Positions 1 through 6,243 of a stretch of 34,051 nucleotides of DNA are shown in pieces. Position numbers and translations under genes: made by a program. Under the pieces are notes generated by a model. That model had not been told where the DNA came from. It saw only the letters and a list, made by a program, of their open reading frames with translations, and did not search any database. The stretch is from the IMG/VR virus record IMGVR_UViG_3300036901_000034, positions 1 to 34,051 of that record; one strand, given 5' to 3'. The stretch comes from a virus. Numbering within the stretch: position 1 is the stretch's first letter; every line of letters starts with the position of its first letter.

Positions 1-127
1 ATACGAACGTCACTTTGACATTAGGGGGTACTCCTGCAACCGCATTGCTTCAAGCCGTGTCATTTACTCTTGGCTGGAATGGGACCTTGTCAGGTGCGCG
101 AGGTGGTACTGGCGTTGCTAACACAGG
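1..127. repeat. Left copy of 127-bp terminal overlap (circular genome)
   Basis: Bases 1-127 are identical to bases 33925-34051. The overlap falls inside the tail-fibre gene, and the reading frame joins perfectly across it. I read it as the overlap left when a circular assembly is written out linearly; 127 is also a common assembler k-mer length. It is not likely to be a biological direct terminal repeat. Confidence 0.95.
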
Positions 128-962
128 TTCTACTTTTACAATGGGAGGAAATGTCGCCTTTAGTGGAGCTTATACCTTTACAGGAACATTGACAGCAAAC
201 ACCTCAGTCACGTTCCCAACAAGTGGCACGCTGGCAACGACAAGCCAATTGCCTACATTAGGCACAGGTGTAGCATCCGCATTAGCCGATAATGTGGGAT
301 CGGCTGGCTGTTTCGTGGTGAACGGCGGCGCGTTAGGCACACCAAGCTCAGGAAGTCTAGCAAACTGCACGGGTTTGCCAATAGGAAGCGTTACCGGGTT
401 AGGTGCAGGCGTTGCAACGGCATTGGCATCTGCCCTTAACGGATCTGGCGCTGTTTCAGGGGCGACTAGCCCCACTTTTGTCACGCCAACGTTAGGGGCA
501 GCCACTGCAACCAGCATCAATTTTGGTGGAAGCTCTTTAAGTACTTATGCTCAGTATCAGGCATGGACTCCGTCTATAAGTTTTCAAGTACCTGGAGATT
601 TATCGGTAGTTTACTATCAACGATTAGGATTTTATTCTCGAATCGGGGATATTGTAACTCTAACATTTTCTATAAATTTTACTGCAACTTTCACAACATC
701 ATCAGGAGCTTTTGAAATCACGGCATTGCCTGCTACAGTGCAAAACAGCGCCGGCTCCAACGCATATGGAAATTGTATATTTCAAACAATCGTTTATCCA
801 ACGGGATGCACAAGCATATGTTTGGAAGCTGTTAATAATACCGCTATAATGTATGTATCAGGGAATGGATCTGGTGTATTAGGGGGATATGTGTCACAAA
901 CGCAAGTCACGTCAGGAGTAGAATTTCTCATTCAAGGAAGTATTTCCTATCTTGCAATGTAA
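1..962 (+). CDS. Distal tail fibre protein, 3' part (starts at 32970)
   Basis: This is the C-terminal half of the fibre that starts at 32970; the ATG-like start at base 15 is internal. It begins with a second copy of the shaft repeat (GGTGVANTGSTFTMGGN, then the TFTGTLTANTSVTFPTSG motif). Glycine-rich repeats follow (LGTPSSGSLANCTGLP, SVTGLGAGVATALAS), a pattern common in phage fibres. The last ~120 residues lose the repeats and contain aromatic and beta-rich sequence ending in QGSISYLAM, which is probably the globular receptor-binding tip. It is the last gene of the rightward late region; an intergenic stretch with a strong hairpin follows. Confidence 0.85.
   Translation, partial: TNVTLTLGGTPATALLQAVSFTLGWNGTLSGARGGTGVANTGSTFTMGGNVAFSGAYTFTGTLTANTSVTFPTSGTLATTSQLPTLGTGVASALADNVGSAGCFVVNGGALGTPSSGSLANCTGLPIGSVTGLGAGVATALASALNGSGAVSGATSPTFVTPTLGAATATSINFGGSSLSTYAQYQAWTPSISFQVPGDLSVVYYQRLGFYSRIGDIVTLTFSINFTATFTTSSGAFEITALPATVQNSAGSNAYGNCIFQTIVYPTGCTSICLEAVNNTAIMYVSGNGSGVLGGYVSQTQVTSGVEFLIQGSISYLAM
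173..256 (+). repeat. 84-bp exact direct repeat in the fibre gene, copy 2
   Basis: Identical to 33815-33898. On the circle the two copies are 282 bp (94 codons) apart and in the same reading frame, so they encode two copies of the shaft segment TFTGTLTANTSVTFPTSG followed by TLATTSQLP. Confidence 0.95.
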
Positions 963-1040
963 ATTAGTTGTGATTGTGTTTTTGAAAAACTGATATATAC
1001 TGCTTTTGATATTAGAAGGTGTGAATTGCTAGACAGTTCT

Positions 1041-1069
1041 TTGACATCCGATTGGCAACTGCCACTAAT
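1041..1069 (+). promoter_or_regulatory. Putative promoter of the orphan RNA
   Basis: A perfect -35 TTGACA (1041-1046), a 17-nt spacer and ACTAAT (1064-1069, four of six matches to TATAAT) would start transcription near 1076, at the upstream edge of the tnpB/omega-RNA-like sequence. A second weaker candidate is TTGTGT (974-979) with TATACT (996-1001), 16 nt apart. Confidence 0.45.
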
Positions 1070-1085
1070 ATTTTAGTAATGTTTT

Positions 1086-1190
1086 GATACGGCTAGCTTG
1101 ACCGGATTTTAAGCCTGTGGAGAGGAGGGCGCTGGCTTATGTTTTAAGACATAAGTGAAAACAGTCTCAATGAAGCAGGAAATTAACACT
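1086..1190 (+). pseudogene. tnpB: Relic of IS200/IS605 tnpB 3' end
   Basis: Read in the frame starting at 1086, the sequence gives DTASLTGF-stop-ACGEEGAG, then KT-stop-VKTVSMKQEINT. That is the C-terminal signature of TnpB/OrfB proteins: an N/D-T-A-x-L-x-G stretch, then ACGEE, then VK-S-KQE. Two in-frame TAA codons (1110-1112 and 1152-1154) and the absence of any upstream TnpB body show that it cannot make a TnpB protein. No tnpB-like protein is encoded elsewhere in the genome. In IS200/IS605 elements this part of the gene doubles as the omega-RNA scaffold, so retention of sequence here may reflect RNA rather than protein function. Recognition is from remembered family motifs, not from a search. 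Confidence 0.65.
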
Positions 1191-1216
1191 GAATCTGCCC
1201 ATGGGGCAGATTCAGT
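1188..1216. terminator. 13-bp perfect hairpin between convergent operons
   Basis: ACTGAATCTGCCC and its exact complement are separated by a 3-nt ATG loop. The hairpin lies between the end of the rightward fibre gene (962) and the end of the leftward recombination operon (1281). There is no strong T-tract on either side, so it may be a bidirectional stop, the end structure of the omega-RNA-like sequence, or both. Confidence 0.6.
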
Positions 1217-1280
1217 TAGGTTTAATGGAGCGGTAGTAAATGGTAATTAACTTGATTTTGATGCTTAAATTTAGAAGCGC

Positions 1281-1808
1281 CTAAGCACTGGGCGCATTAC
1301 TAAAAGGGATGTCATCATCCAGATCGTGAGATTGTGGAACATCGGTGGGGGGAACCTTTTCTTTTTCTTTTGGCGGCTCCACTGCGTGATCTGCGTTACA
1401 AACAAAATCTTTAACATCATTGCGATCTGGCCACATTTCGCCTGATCCATCATCTTTAAGCGTACCCTTTTTAATTACAATATGTGCCTTCCCTGATTTA
1501 CTCAAGGTTCTAGCCATATCAAATGAACCGTTTTCATAATCAAGAATCATGCCAATTGTTTTGGCATAATGCCGTAACTTGTAAGCAAAATTACTATCAC
1601 CTGAAATAAACGTGTAAACAAAACGTTCACGGCCGTCATTATCCCATACCAATAATTTTAATTTTGCCATGTCAATACCGTTTTTATCGCGTAGTGGCCT
1701 ATTAAATTTATCGGTCAAATGAACTTCAATCACTTCAAAGGCATAAATTCCTTCGTCCATGACATTCATACTCTGAATTTGAGCTTCAGTATAAGGAGTG
1801 TATCGCAT
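1281..1808 (-). CDS. SSB-like single-stranded DNA-binding protein
   Basis: 175 residues. The N-terminal ~140 residues look like a compact beta-rich domain (IYAFEVIEVHLTDKFNRP, ERFVYTFISGDSNFAYKLRH). A Pro/Lys/Glu linker follows, then an acidic tail with DDDIPF at residues 164-169. An acidic DDIPF tail is the hallmark by which bacterial SSBs contact partner proteins, although here six residues follow it. It is the last gene of the leftward operon behind the Gp157-like protein and the ATPase, a common phage recombination triad. It probably coats single-stranded DNA during phage replication or recombination. The exact family is not certain; a DUF669-type phage SSB is the best alternative name. 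Confidence 0.65.
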   Translation of the reverse strand: MRYTPYTEAQIQSMNVMDEGIYAFEVIEVHLTDKFNRPLRDKNGIDMAKLKLLVWDNDGRERFVYTFISGDSNFAYKLRHYAKTIGMILDYENGSFDMARTLSKSGKAHIVIKKGTLKDDGSGEMWPDRNDVKDFVCNADHAVEPPKEKEKVPPTDVPQSHDLDDDIPFSNAPSA

Positions 1809-1815
1809 TAGAGTC

Positions 1816-2307
1816 TCACTTAATTTCTAGTTTGATTTTTCGTTGAATCGTAGCACCTGGCACGTCAACACCTTCAGTCAACACCTCTTTAAGCATGATT
1901 TTATCCACGGAGGTAGTGACTTTTTCACGCCAAAATTCAGCGGGAATTAGATTTTCATCAAACACGTCCACGGAAGGCGGGCACGTTTTGAGTCGAATTT
2001 TAAAATAAGGAGAAGTTTTAATTTCATTTATTGACAACTTTTGTAAGTTGAATTGTAAATAATCAGACAAGGATTGTATCTTGTTTGTCAATTTATTCTT
2101 TCTTGATGCCATATCTTTAATCGCTTCAGCAACCATAGTTTCTTCAGCTTCAATATTTTTTATATAGGCGGCCACTGATATAGCCTTGATCTCAAAGTCT
2201 TGTTGTAAACCATCCAAATTATCCAAATACTCTTGTGAGATTTCACCATCCTCACTAATGTTATTGAATATTGATTGCACTTCATTGGTTATTTCATAGA
2301 GTTTCAT
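1816..2307 (-). CDS. Siphovirus Gp157-like protein
   Basis: 163 residues with the pattern of the Gp157 family: a helical, acidic, coiled-coil-prone first half (QEYLDNLDGLQQDFEIKAIS, then KNIEAEETMVAEAIKDMASR) and a C-terminal beta-rich part (FKIRLKTCPPSVDVFDENLI, then PAEFWREKVTTSVDK). Gp157-family proteins recur in phage recombination cassettes with an AAA ATPase and an SSB; their biochemical role is not settled. The gene overlaps the end of the upstream ATPase by 14 nt and is 7 nt from the SSB-like gene, so the three are one transcription unit. Confidence 0.8.
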   Translation of the reverse strand: MKLYEITNEVQSIFNNISEDGEISQEYLDNLDGLQQDFEIKAISVAAYIKNIEAEETMVAEAIKDMASRKNKLTNKIQSLSDYLQFNLQKLSINEIKTSPYFKIRLKTCPPSVDVFDENLIPAEFWREKVTTSVDKIMLKEVLTEGVDVPGATIQRKIKLEIK

Positions 2308-3181
2308 TTTTATTTTGCTCCGATAGTGCTAATTTTGATTTGAGGTATTCAATAATAGAATCCATGTGTTTGCGATCCATTTCATCCCAGCTATTGGCAT
2401 CCCCTTTATTAAGCCATTTTTCAATAATCTCAGGCTTGATATTCATAAGCTTGATATAGTTTTCAATTTGGCTAATTTGGTAAGGGGTAGCTAACAATTC
2501 CTGGCAATCTTTTTCAAGAATTTCACGGCCATATCGTTTAGCCATTTCATCATAACTAAACTGGAATCTATCACTTTCTTGAAAAGATTCGATACGCGTT
2601 TTTTTAATTATTGCTTCACGAATTTTGCCTTTTTTATTAATCTCAAACACCAAATCAAATAAATAATCGAGTTTTTTGTAACCATCAAACGTTTGACCTA
2701 GTAATGTCATATTATCGCCATAAAGATTCTTGGAATGGCAAGTGATAATGACATTCATATCAACCTTAAGGAGTAAACTTAGTAACTGCTTCATTTTTCT
2801 ATCAGCAGCAATATAATGGCCACCATGAGCCATGCCATCGGGATTTTTTGGCGTAGCCCTATCTGCTGCACATTTTTCAATTAGATTGTTATATATAACG
2901 GTTAGCGGATCGATTATCAGCGTTTTATAAGTATGTTTTTCAGTAGCAAGCGCCTTTACTTCAGCGAGTACTTCATCAAAATCAAGTGTATGAAATACAC
3001 ACCCGCCATTTTCTTTAATTTTGTCCAGATATTGTTGATGCTCATAACCTTTTTCAGTGTCGATTAAATAAGGTTGCGGGAAACTAATTGCCGCCATCGT
3101 TTTACCGGATCCGGCAACTCCATACAGTAAAGTTTTTAATCGTTTCTTAACTAACTCTGGTTGTATTCCTCTTAAAGCCAT
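2294..3181 (-). CDS. AAA/RecA-fold ATPase (AAA_24, Sak4-like)
   Basis: 295 residues. Walker A GVAGSGKT is at residues 21-28, a Walker B-like LIIDPLT at 88-94 (D91), and a conserved NVIITCHSK stretch lies further on. This is the phage nucleotide-binding protein family AAA_24, some of which (Sak4) assist single-strand annealing with phage SSBs. Neighbours (Gp157-like, SSB-like) match that recombination module. The C-terminal ~80 residues are charged and helical. The start is supported by an AGGGAG ribosome site 9 nt upstream. Sak4-type function is inferred from domain and context. Confidence 0.8.
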   Translation of the reverse strand: MALRGIQPELVKKRLKTLLYGVAGSGKTMAAISFPQPYLIDTEKGYEHQQYLDKIKENGGCVFHTLDFDEVLAEVKALATEKHTYKTLIIDPLTVIYNNLIEKCAADRATPKNPDGMAHGGHYIAADRKMKQLLSLLLKVDMNVIITCHSKNLYGDNMTLLGQTFDGYKKLDYLFDLVFEINKKGKIREAIIKKTRIESFQESDRFQFSYDEMAKRYGREILEKDCQELLATPYQISQIENYIKLMNIKPEIIEKWLNKGDANSWDEMDRKHMDSIIEYLKSKLALSEQNKNETL

Positions 3182-3312
3182 GACTGCGCGCTCCCTATAG
3201 CAAAAATAATGACAATGATTGCAATTACATCAACCCAATTGAATCGTGAAATGGAAAAGGTTTTTAAACGCTTTTGTGGTGTAATAAAGTCTCTCATGCT
3301 ATTTCTATTCAT
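3172..3312 (-). CDS. Small single-span membrane protein
   Basis: 46 residues when started at the ATG at 3312, which is preceded by GGGAG and overlaps the stop of the upstream gene (ATGAATAG). A basic N-terminal half (RDFITPQKRLKTFSISRF) is followed by one hydrophobic segment (VDVIAIIVIIFAIG). Function unknown. A longer in-frame start at 3366 exists but lies inside the upstream gene and lacks comparable support. Confidence 0.55.
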   Translation of the reverse strand: MNRNSMRDFITPQKRLKTFSISRFNWVDVIAIIVIIFAIGSAQSWL

Positions 3313-3556
3313 CCCAGCTCCCAAACGGTTCTGATTCCGCGCACATCCTGTATATACAAGCATCATTAAGAAATTCTTGAAGGTAAGTATCTAAGTTACC
3401 AGTAATATGCATAAATTGAGATACTAGGTCTAATCTATCAGCAGAATTTAAGTCTGCAATAGAAAGTTTGTATTGATTATCTATGAACTTAGCTTTTTTG
3501 AAGGCAAGATTTTCCGCCAGCATGATAAGAGGTCTTTCGAGTGTTTTTGTAGTCAT
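3305..3556 (-). CDS. Hypothetical early protein
   Basis: 83 residues (MTTKTLERPLIMLAENLAFK at the start, GSWDE at the end), acidic and helical, of unknown function. It is the first gene of the leftward recombination operon. I place the start at 3556 because a consensus promoter lies at 3605-3633; an in-frame start at 3628 would overlap the promoter itself. Its leader contains two 13-bp direct repeats. Confidence 0.7.
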   Translation of the reverse strand: MTTKTLERPLIMLAENLAFKKAKFIDNQYKLSIADLNSADRLDLVSQFMHITGNLDTYLQEFLNDACIYRMCAESEPFGSWDE

Positions 3557-3566
3557 GTTTTTCTCA

Positions 3567-3594
3567 TTATGTTTTGTTACGTTATGTTTTGTTA
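3567..3594 (-). repeat. Two 13-bp direct repeats in the leader of the leftward operon
   Basis: TTATGTTTTGTTA occurs at 3567-3579 and 3582-3594 (plus-strand reading), between the -10 box of the leftward promoter and the first start codon. On the transcript strand this is a pyrimidine-poor TAAC/AAAC-rich leader resembling the leaders before the genes starting at 10788 and 11055. Confidence 0.8.
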
Positions 3595-3604
3595 TTACTC
3601 TTTT

Positions 3605-3633
3605 ATGATAACCTGCGATTTGCATCATGTCAA
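3605..3633 (-). promoter_or_regulatory. Leftward sigma-70 promoter
   Basis: On the minus strand: a perfect -35 TTGACA (3633-3628), a 17-nt spacer and -10 TATCAT (3610-3605). It drives the operon 3556 to 1281. Just upstream is a small dyad AACT-TTT-AGTT (3642-3632) that may be an operator. The -35 region and this element are shared with the promoter at 11088-11116. Confidence 0.85.
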
Positions 3634-3662
3634 CTAAAAGTTCTCAATTAAATAACTACGGG

Positions 3663-3691
3663 TTTACATTTGGTTGGCATTTCATTATTAT
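3663..3691 (+). promoter_or_regulatory. Rightward sigma-70 promoter
   Basis: -35 TTTACA (3663-3668), 17-nt spacer, -10 TATTAT (3686-3691). Transcription would begin near 3698, just before the AGGAGG ribosome site (3707-3712) of the HTH regulator. The 29 bp between the two divergent -35 boxes is the natural place for regulator binding. Confidence 0.8.
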
Positions 3692-3716
3692 GCGGTCTGT
3701 AATAATAGGAGGTTTA

Positions 3717-3929
3717 ATGCCATCACCAGTAAAAACAATTAGAAAGACGTTAGGAATGACGCAAACTGATTTTGGAAAGAAAATGGGGCTTAGTCGCACT
3801 TCGATTGATAATTATGAGCATTATCGTAAATCACCACGCTATAAAATAATTAAAAAATTAATGATAGTGGCTAAGGAAAATAATATTGATATTAAAATTG
3901 AGGACTTTTTTGAAAATGACAACGGATAG
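3717..3929 (+). CDS. Cro/C1-type HTH transcriptional regulator
   Basis: 70 residues. A helix-turn-helix covers about residues 5-40 (IRKTLGMTQTDFGKKMGLSR, then TSIDNYEHYRKSPR), typical of XRE/Cro regulators. The small size without a dimerisation or cleavage domain favours a Cro-like early repressor over a CI-like protein. The ATG at 3717 follows AGGAGG with 4-nt spacing; an in-frame start at 3627 lies upstream of the promoter and is rejected. It is the first gene of the rightward early transcript and probably represses the two divergent promoters. No second, CI-like repressor and no integrase are seen. Confidence 0.85.
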   Translation: MPSPVKTIRKTLGMTQTDFGKKMGLSRTSIDNYEHYRKSPRYKIIKKLMIVAKENNIDIKIEDFFENDNG

Positions 3930-3942
3930 CTACCTAAAATAG

Positions 3943-3965
3943 TTATCCACAAAAATTGTGGATAA
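3943..3965. promoter_or_regulatory. Inverted pair of consensus DnaA boxes (candidate origin)
   Basis: TTATCCACA (3943-3951) and TGTGGATAA (3957-3965) form a 10-bp perfect inverted repeat with an AAA centre. Both match the bacterial DnaA-box consensus TTATNCACA. The site lies in the 122-bp gap behind the HTH gene. It could be a DnaA-dependent element or an RNA hairpin after the HTH gene; no T-tract follows, which argues against an intrinsic terminator. Confidence 0.6.
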
Positions 3966-4051
3966 TGGTGTGCGTAATGATTAGTAAAGCCATATAGATG
4001 CTGATTATTTAATGGTGATTGAAATCTGCCTAAACAAGGACTAACAATAAG

Positions 4052-4402
4052 ATGACTGATGAAATAACGACAAAATTGTCGATTAGATATTCAAGGGGTG
4101 ATGAATGCTATTTAACCCGTGAAGAATTATTTATGAATAGAATCATTAATACCGTATTGGACTTAATTGACGAAGGATTTGAAAATAAATTATTAAATCT
4201 TGCTGCGATTCATCCAGTCGCCATATGTTCACATATTGTAACGAATTTAATTTTGAATTTATTTCTTAATTTTGCAAATCCACCTTCTCATGTCGAGAGG
4301 ACATTAATGCTGAATGAACTATTAGGTGCGATAAATAATTTATGCATTCAAAGTCTCGATAAAATTACTAACATTGATATTAGAAAATCAAAATACAATT
4401 AA
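4052..4402 (+). CDS. Hypothetical early protein
   Basis: 116 residues, no family recognised. The middle (LAAIHPVAICSHIVTNLILN, then LFLNFANPP) is hydrophobic and helical, while the ends are polar. The ribosome site is weak (AAGGACT upstream). It is in the rightward early train behind the HTH regulator, probably read from the 3663 promoter. Confidence 0.65.
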   Translation: MTDEITTKLSIRYSRGDECYLTREELFMNRIINTVLDLIDEGFENKLLNLAAIHPVAICSHIVTNLILNLFLNFANPPSHVERTLMLNELLGAINNLCIQSLDKITNIDIRKSKYN

Positions 4403-4413
4403 GGTGTTAAATA

Positions 4414-4602
4414 ATGAATAATGAGGAACGTAAAAACCACTGTTATTTAGGTGATGGACTTTATGTAGAAAGGACCCCCCATCATTTAATATTTAGAACA
4501 GGATCGCATCGTGATTCTGAGTGCGATAATATCATCTATATGGAGCCGAGCGTTTTTGAAAACCTTTTAGAATGGGTGAGGCATCTTAAGGAGATAAAAT
4601 GA
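4414..4602 (+). CDS. Small conserved phage protein
   Basis: 62 residues. The pattern YLGDGLYVE, then LIFRTGS and IIYMEPSVFENLLEW, is shared by small uncharacterised phage and proteobacterial proteins whose usual form is YLGDGVY...LEPEV; function unknown. AAGGTG precedes the start. Its TGA overlaps the ATG of the next mini-gene (ATGA). Confidence 0.7.
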   Translation: MNNEERKNHCYLGDGLYVERTPHHLIFRTGSHRDSECDNIIYMEPSVFENLLEWVRHLKEIK

Positions 4603-4685
4603 ATTTCATAGAGCCGGGTTGTATTTTATTTGGAATGGCAGTAGGCGAAATACTTTACTTATTAATTCGATGCAATCTTATATGA
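4599..4685 (+). CDS. 28-residue hydrophobic mini-protein
   Basis: MNFIEPGCILFGMAVGEILY followed by LLIRCNLI: a single hydrophobic segment. An AAGGAG ribosome site (4588-4593) is 5 nt before the ATG, and ATGA overlaps link it to both neighbours, which supports real translation. It could be a membrane peptide or simply a coupling leader for the next gene. Confidence 0.5.
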   Translation: MNFIEPGCILFGMAVGEILYLLIRCNLI

Positions 4686-4933
4686 CTAAAAAAATAACAT
4701 TTACGCCAGAACAAGTAGATTTATTTGAGATTGCTGAGAGAACGTTGGAGCTTTACCTTTCAGCTAATGCAGATGAGTTAAAAAATAATGGTTACCTGTT
4801 ACTTCGTGGGAAAAACTTAAAAGATTTCAATGAAATAGCTTCTGGTACCGCCACAAATGACGGTACCAAAACAACAGTATTGGGCATCTTTACTTTTCGT
4901 GCAGTTCTTAATTTAAGTATGTTGCTCACCTGA
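4682..4933 (+). CDS. Hypothetical early protein
   Basis: 83 residues from MTKKITFTPEQVDLFEIAER; helical acidic first half and a C-terminal beta-type stretch (TKTTVLGIFTFRAVLNLSML). The ATG at 4682 overlaps the stop of the preceding mini-gene, so I prefer it to the in-frame ATG at 4619. Function unknown. Confidence 0.65.
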   Translation: MTKKITFTPEQVDLFEIAERTLELYLSANADELKNNGYLLLRGKNLKDFNEIASGTATNDGTKTTVLGIFTFRAVLNLSMLLT

Positions 4934-5005
4934 TATAGCGAAAGGATTTTTTATTGGGGTTATGTTTTCATGTTTTGTTAATACAGTTTTTTGGATGATA
5001 TTCAG

Positions 5006-5170
5006 ATGAATGAATTTGAAATGAAAGAGCTTCTTGCTAGCGCATTGGATGGATTAACGCAAACGTTACAATCGCTAAATGACATTGATGATATAGATTT
5101 TGAAGTTGAAATTGTAATAGGTAAAATTGAAAATGCTTATGATGCATTATTAAGGATTTATGAATCATGA
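5006..5170 (+). CDS. Small acidic helical protein
   Basis: 54 residues (starts MNEFEMKELLASALDGLTQT, ends ALLRIYES), strongly acidic, probably a helical hairpin. Its TGA overlaps the ATG of the next gene (ATGA at 5167-5170). No ribosome site of note. Function unknown. Confidence 0.6.
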   Translation: MNEFEMKELLASALDGLTQTLQSLNDIDDIDFEVEIVIGKIENAYDALLRIYES

Positions 5171-5415
5171 ATGAATTTACGAAAGAAGAATTAGAGGAAA
5201 TTAAAGAAATGATGCGTCATGCCAGAAAGCAGGCCATTGATACCACACATAACATAAGCTATCAGGTAGAACTTAAAGCCAAATCCATGATAGATAACTA
5301 CTGCGAGCACGAATCTGATGGGAGATGGTATCAATTAGCTGATTGCACATATCGTATGAAAAGATGTTCAAAATGCCGAGAAGAATTTGGGCGACAAAAG
5401 TTTAAGGGGTTTTAA
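5167..5415 (+). CDS. Small zinc-ribbon-like protein (paralogue of 6669)
   Basis: 82 residues. A helical N-terminus is followed by KSMIDNYCEHE (about 55-65) and a CSKC motif near the C-terminus, giving a likely Cys/His zinc site. The gene ending at 6875 encodes KSMIVDYCEHE and CMKC in the same order, and the DNA of this segment matches at 29 of 32 bases, so the two are paralogues within one operon. A more distant relative is at 12788. Confidence 0.7.
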   Translation: MNEFTKEELEEIKEMMRHARKQAIDTTHNISYQVELKAKSMIDNYCEHESDGRWYQLADCTYRMKRCSKCREEFGRQKFKGF

Positions 5416-5474
5416 GTCCAATGGTACGAAAACGTACGCTAAGGATCGAGTATTAAAGAAAGAGGTTTTATTAA

Positions 5475-5660
5475 ATGAACGACAATTTAACAATCGCGGA
5501 TATTTGGGAACTGTTTTATCTTTTAACCGAGGCGGAAAATACTGCCACAACGGGTGTAATGAAACGTGATGACATGAACCATATAGAAATGAGTCTAGGT
5601 TATATGTTAGCAGTGAAACGTTGTAGAATTATACTATCTTCAATATTGAAGGGTGTTTAA
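5475..5660 (+). CDS. Hypothetical early protein
   Basis: 61 residues, mostly helical (NLTIADIWELFYLLTEAENT). GAGG lies upstream. It overlaps in another frame with an unsupported open frame at 5387-5569. Function unknown. Confidence 0.6.
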   Translation: MNDNLTIADIWELFYLLTEAENTATTGVMKRDDMNHIEMSLGYMLAVKRCRIILSSILKGV

Positions 5661-5662
5661 AA

Positions 5663-6007
5663 ATGAAGCTACCTGAAAAATATAGAGTAAGAATACTAAT
5701 GCTTGATCCATTATTATACCCCTATTTAGTTCCTTATAAAAAATTTCATTTAAAAGTAATCGCGTCATTTGAGCCTAATGGATGGAATCATGTTTCCGTC
5801 TCTCTTGAGCATAGAAATCCATCCTGGAATGAGATGTGTTTTGTTAAAGACTTATTTTTCGATGAAGAAGAATTGTGTCTGCAATTTCACCCAGCAAAAT
5901 CAGAGTATGTTAATTTGCATAATCATTGCCTTCATATTTGGCAGCCACCGAAAGAACTTGAAAAATATTTAGAGGATTTTTATAAATTAGCGGAGAGTAT
6001 CGAATAA
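5663..6007 (+). CDS. DUF7694-like conserved phage protein
   Basis: 114 residues. The diagnostic stretch NGWNHVSVSLEHRNPSWNEM, then FVKDLFFDEEELCLQFHPAK, then SEYVNLHNHCLHIWQPP, is a strongly conserved pattern in an uncharacterised family of phage and prophage proteins (the DUF7694 type, by memory). Conserved His, Trp and Pro residues suggest a folded domain; function unknown. The TAA shares one base with the next ATG (TAATG). Confidence 0.75.
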   Translation: MKLPEKYRVRILMLDPLLYPYLVPYKKFHLKVIASFEPNGWNHVSVSLEHRNPSWNEMCFVKDLFFDEEELCLQFHPAKSEYVNLHNHCLHIWQPPKELEKYLEDFYKLAESIE

Positions 6008-6243
6008 TGAACAAGTATCAATTAGGTCAAACCCTTTACTGGATTAAATATGCTGGAGGAAAACCAGAGTTAATAACTTTTGAAGTTGGAAATATTAAGC
6101 AAAGCATTATAAAAGGTTACGCCTATTCACATGACAAGCCAGCCGCCCTCTATGTAACCGAGGAACATGTATTTGATTCAATTCAAGGGGCTGTAGATAA
6201 CGCGTGCAGAATGATTAAAGGGTTTTTAAATGAAAGGTCTTAA
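6007..6243 (+). CDS. Hypothetical early protein
   Basis: 78 residues, alpha/beta mix (LGQTLYWIKYAGGKPELITF), no family recognised. It starts at TAATG overlapping the upstream stop, and overlaps the next gene by 14 nt. Confidence 0.65.
   Translation: MNKYQLGQTLYWIKYAGGKPELITFEVGNIKQSIIKGYAYSHDKPAALYVTEEHVFDSIQGAVDNACRMIKGFLNERS

Larger units (their letters stand above)
1076..1226 (+). ncRNA. Candidate stand-alone omega-RNA-like noncoding RNA
   Basis: The stretch has features of TnpB guide-RNA scaffolds: a TGTGGAGAGGAGGG segment; a hairpin with 7-bp stem CTTATGT/ACATAAG (1136-1142 and 1149-1155, 6-nt loop); a GTGAAAACAG stretch; the hallmark CAATGAAGCAGGAA (1168-1181); and a 13-bp perfect terminal hairpin (1188-1216). 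A promoter candidate lies just upstream. In IS200/IS605 elements the guide follows the right-end hairpin, which here would be the sequence after about 1217. There is no cognate nuclease in the phage, so any activity would need a host TnpB. It could equally be a dead relic. Confidence 0.5.

Noticed and set aside
1-127. Biological direct terminal repeat
   Set aside because: The repeat lies inside a coding fibre gene, its length equals a common assembly k-mer, and the gene reads through the join; an assembly overlap is simpler.
170-520. Open frame on the minus strand
   Set aside because: Antisense shadow of the repetitive fibre gene, with Val/Pro/Ala composition produced by the opposite strand. 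The same applies to 33155-33352, 33395-33715 and 19402-19680.
15-962. Separate 315-residue protein starting at base 15
   Set aside because: It is the in-frame continuation of the fibre starting at 32970; the start is internal and has no ribosome site.
1271-1453. Minus-strand open frame within the SSB-like gene
   Set aside because: Overlaps a better supported gene in another frame and has no features.
3627-3716. Upstream start for the HTH gene
   Set aside because: The region contains the promoter and the AGGAGG site that point to the ATG at 3717.
5387-5569. 60-residue plus-strand frame
   Set aside because: Overlaps the ends of two supported genes in another frame; no ribosome site.
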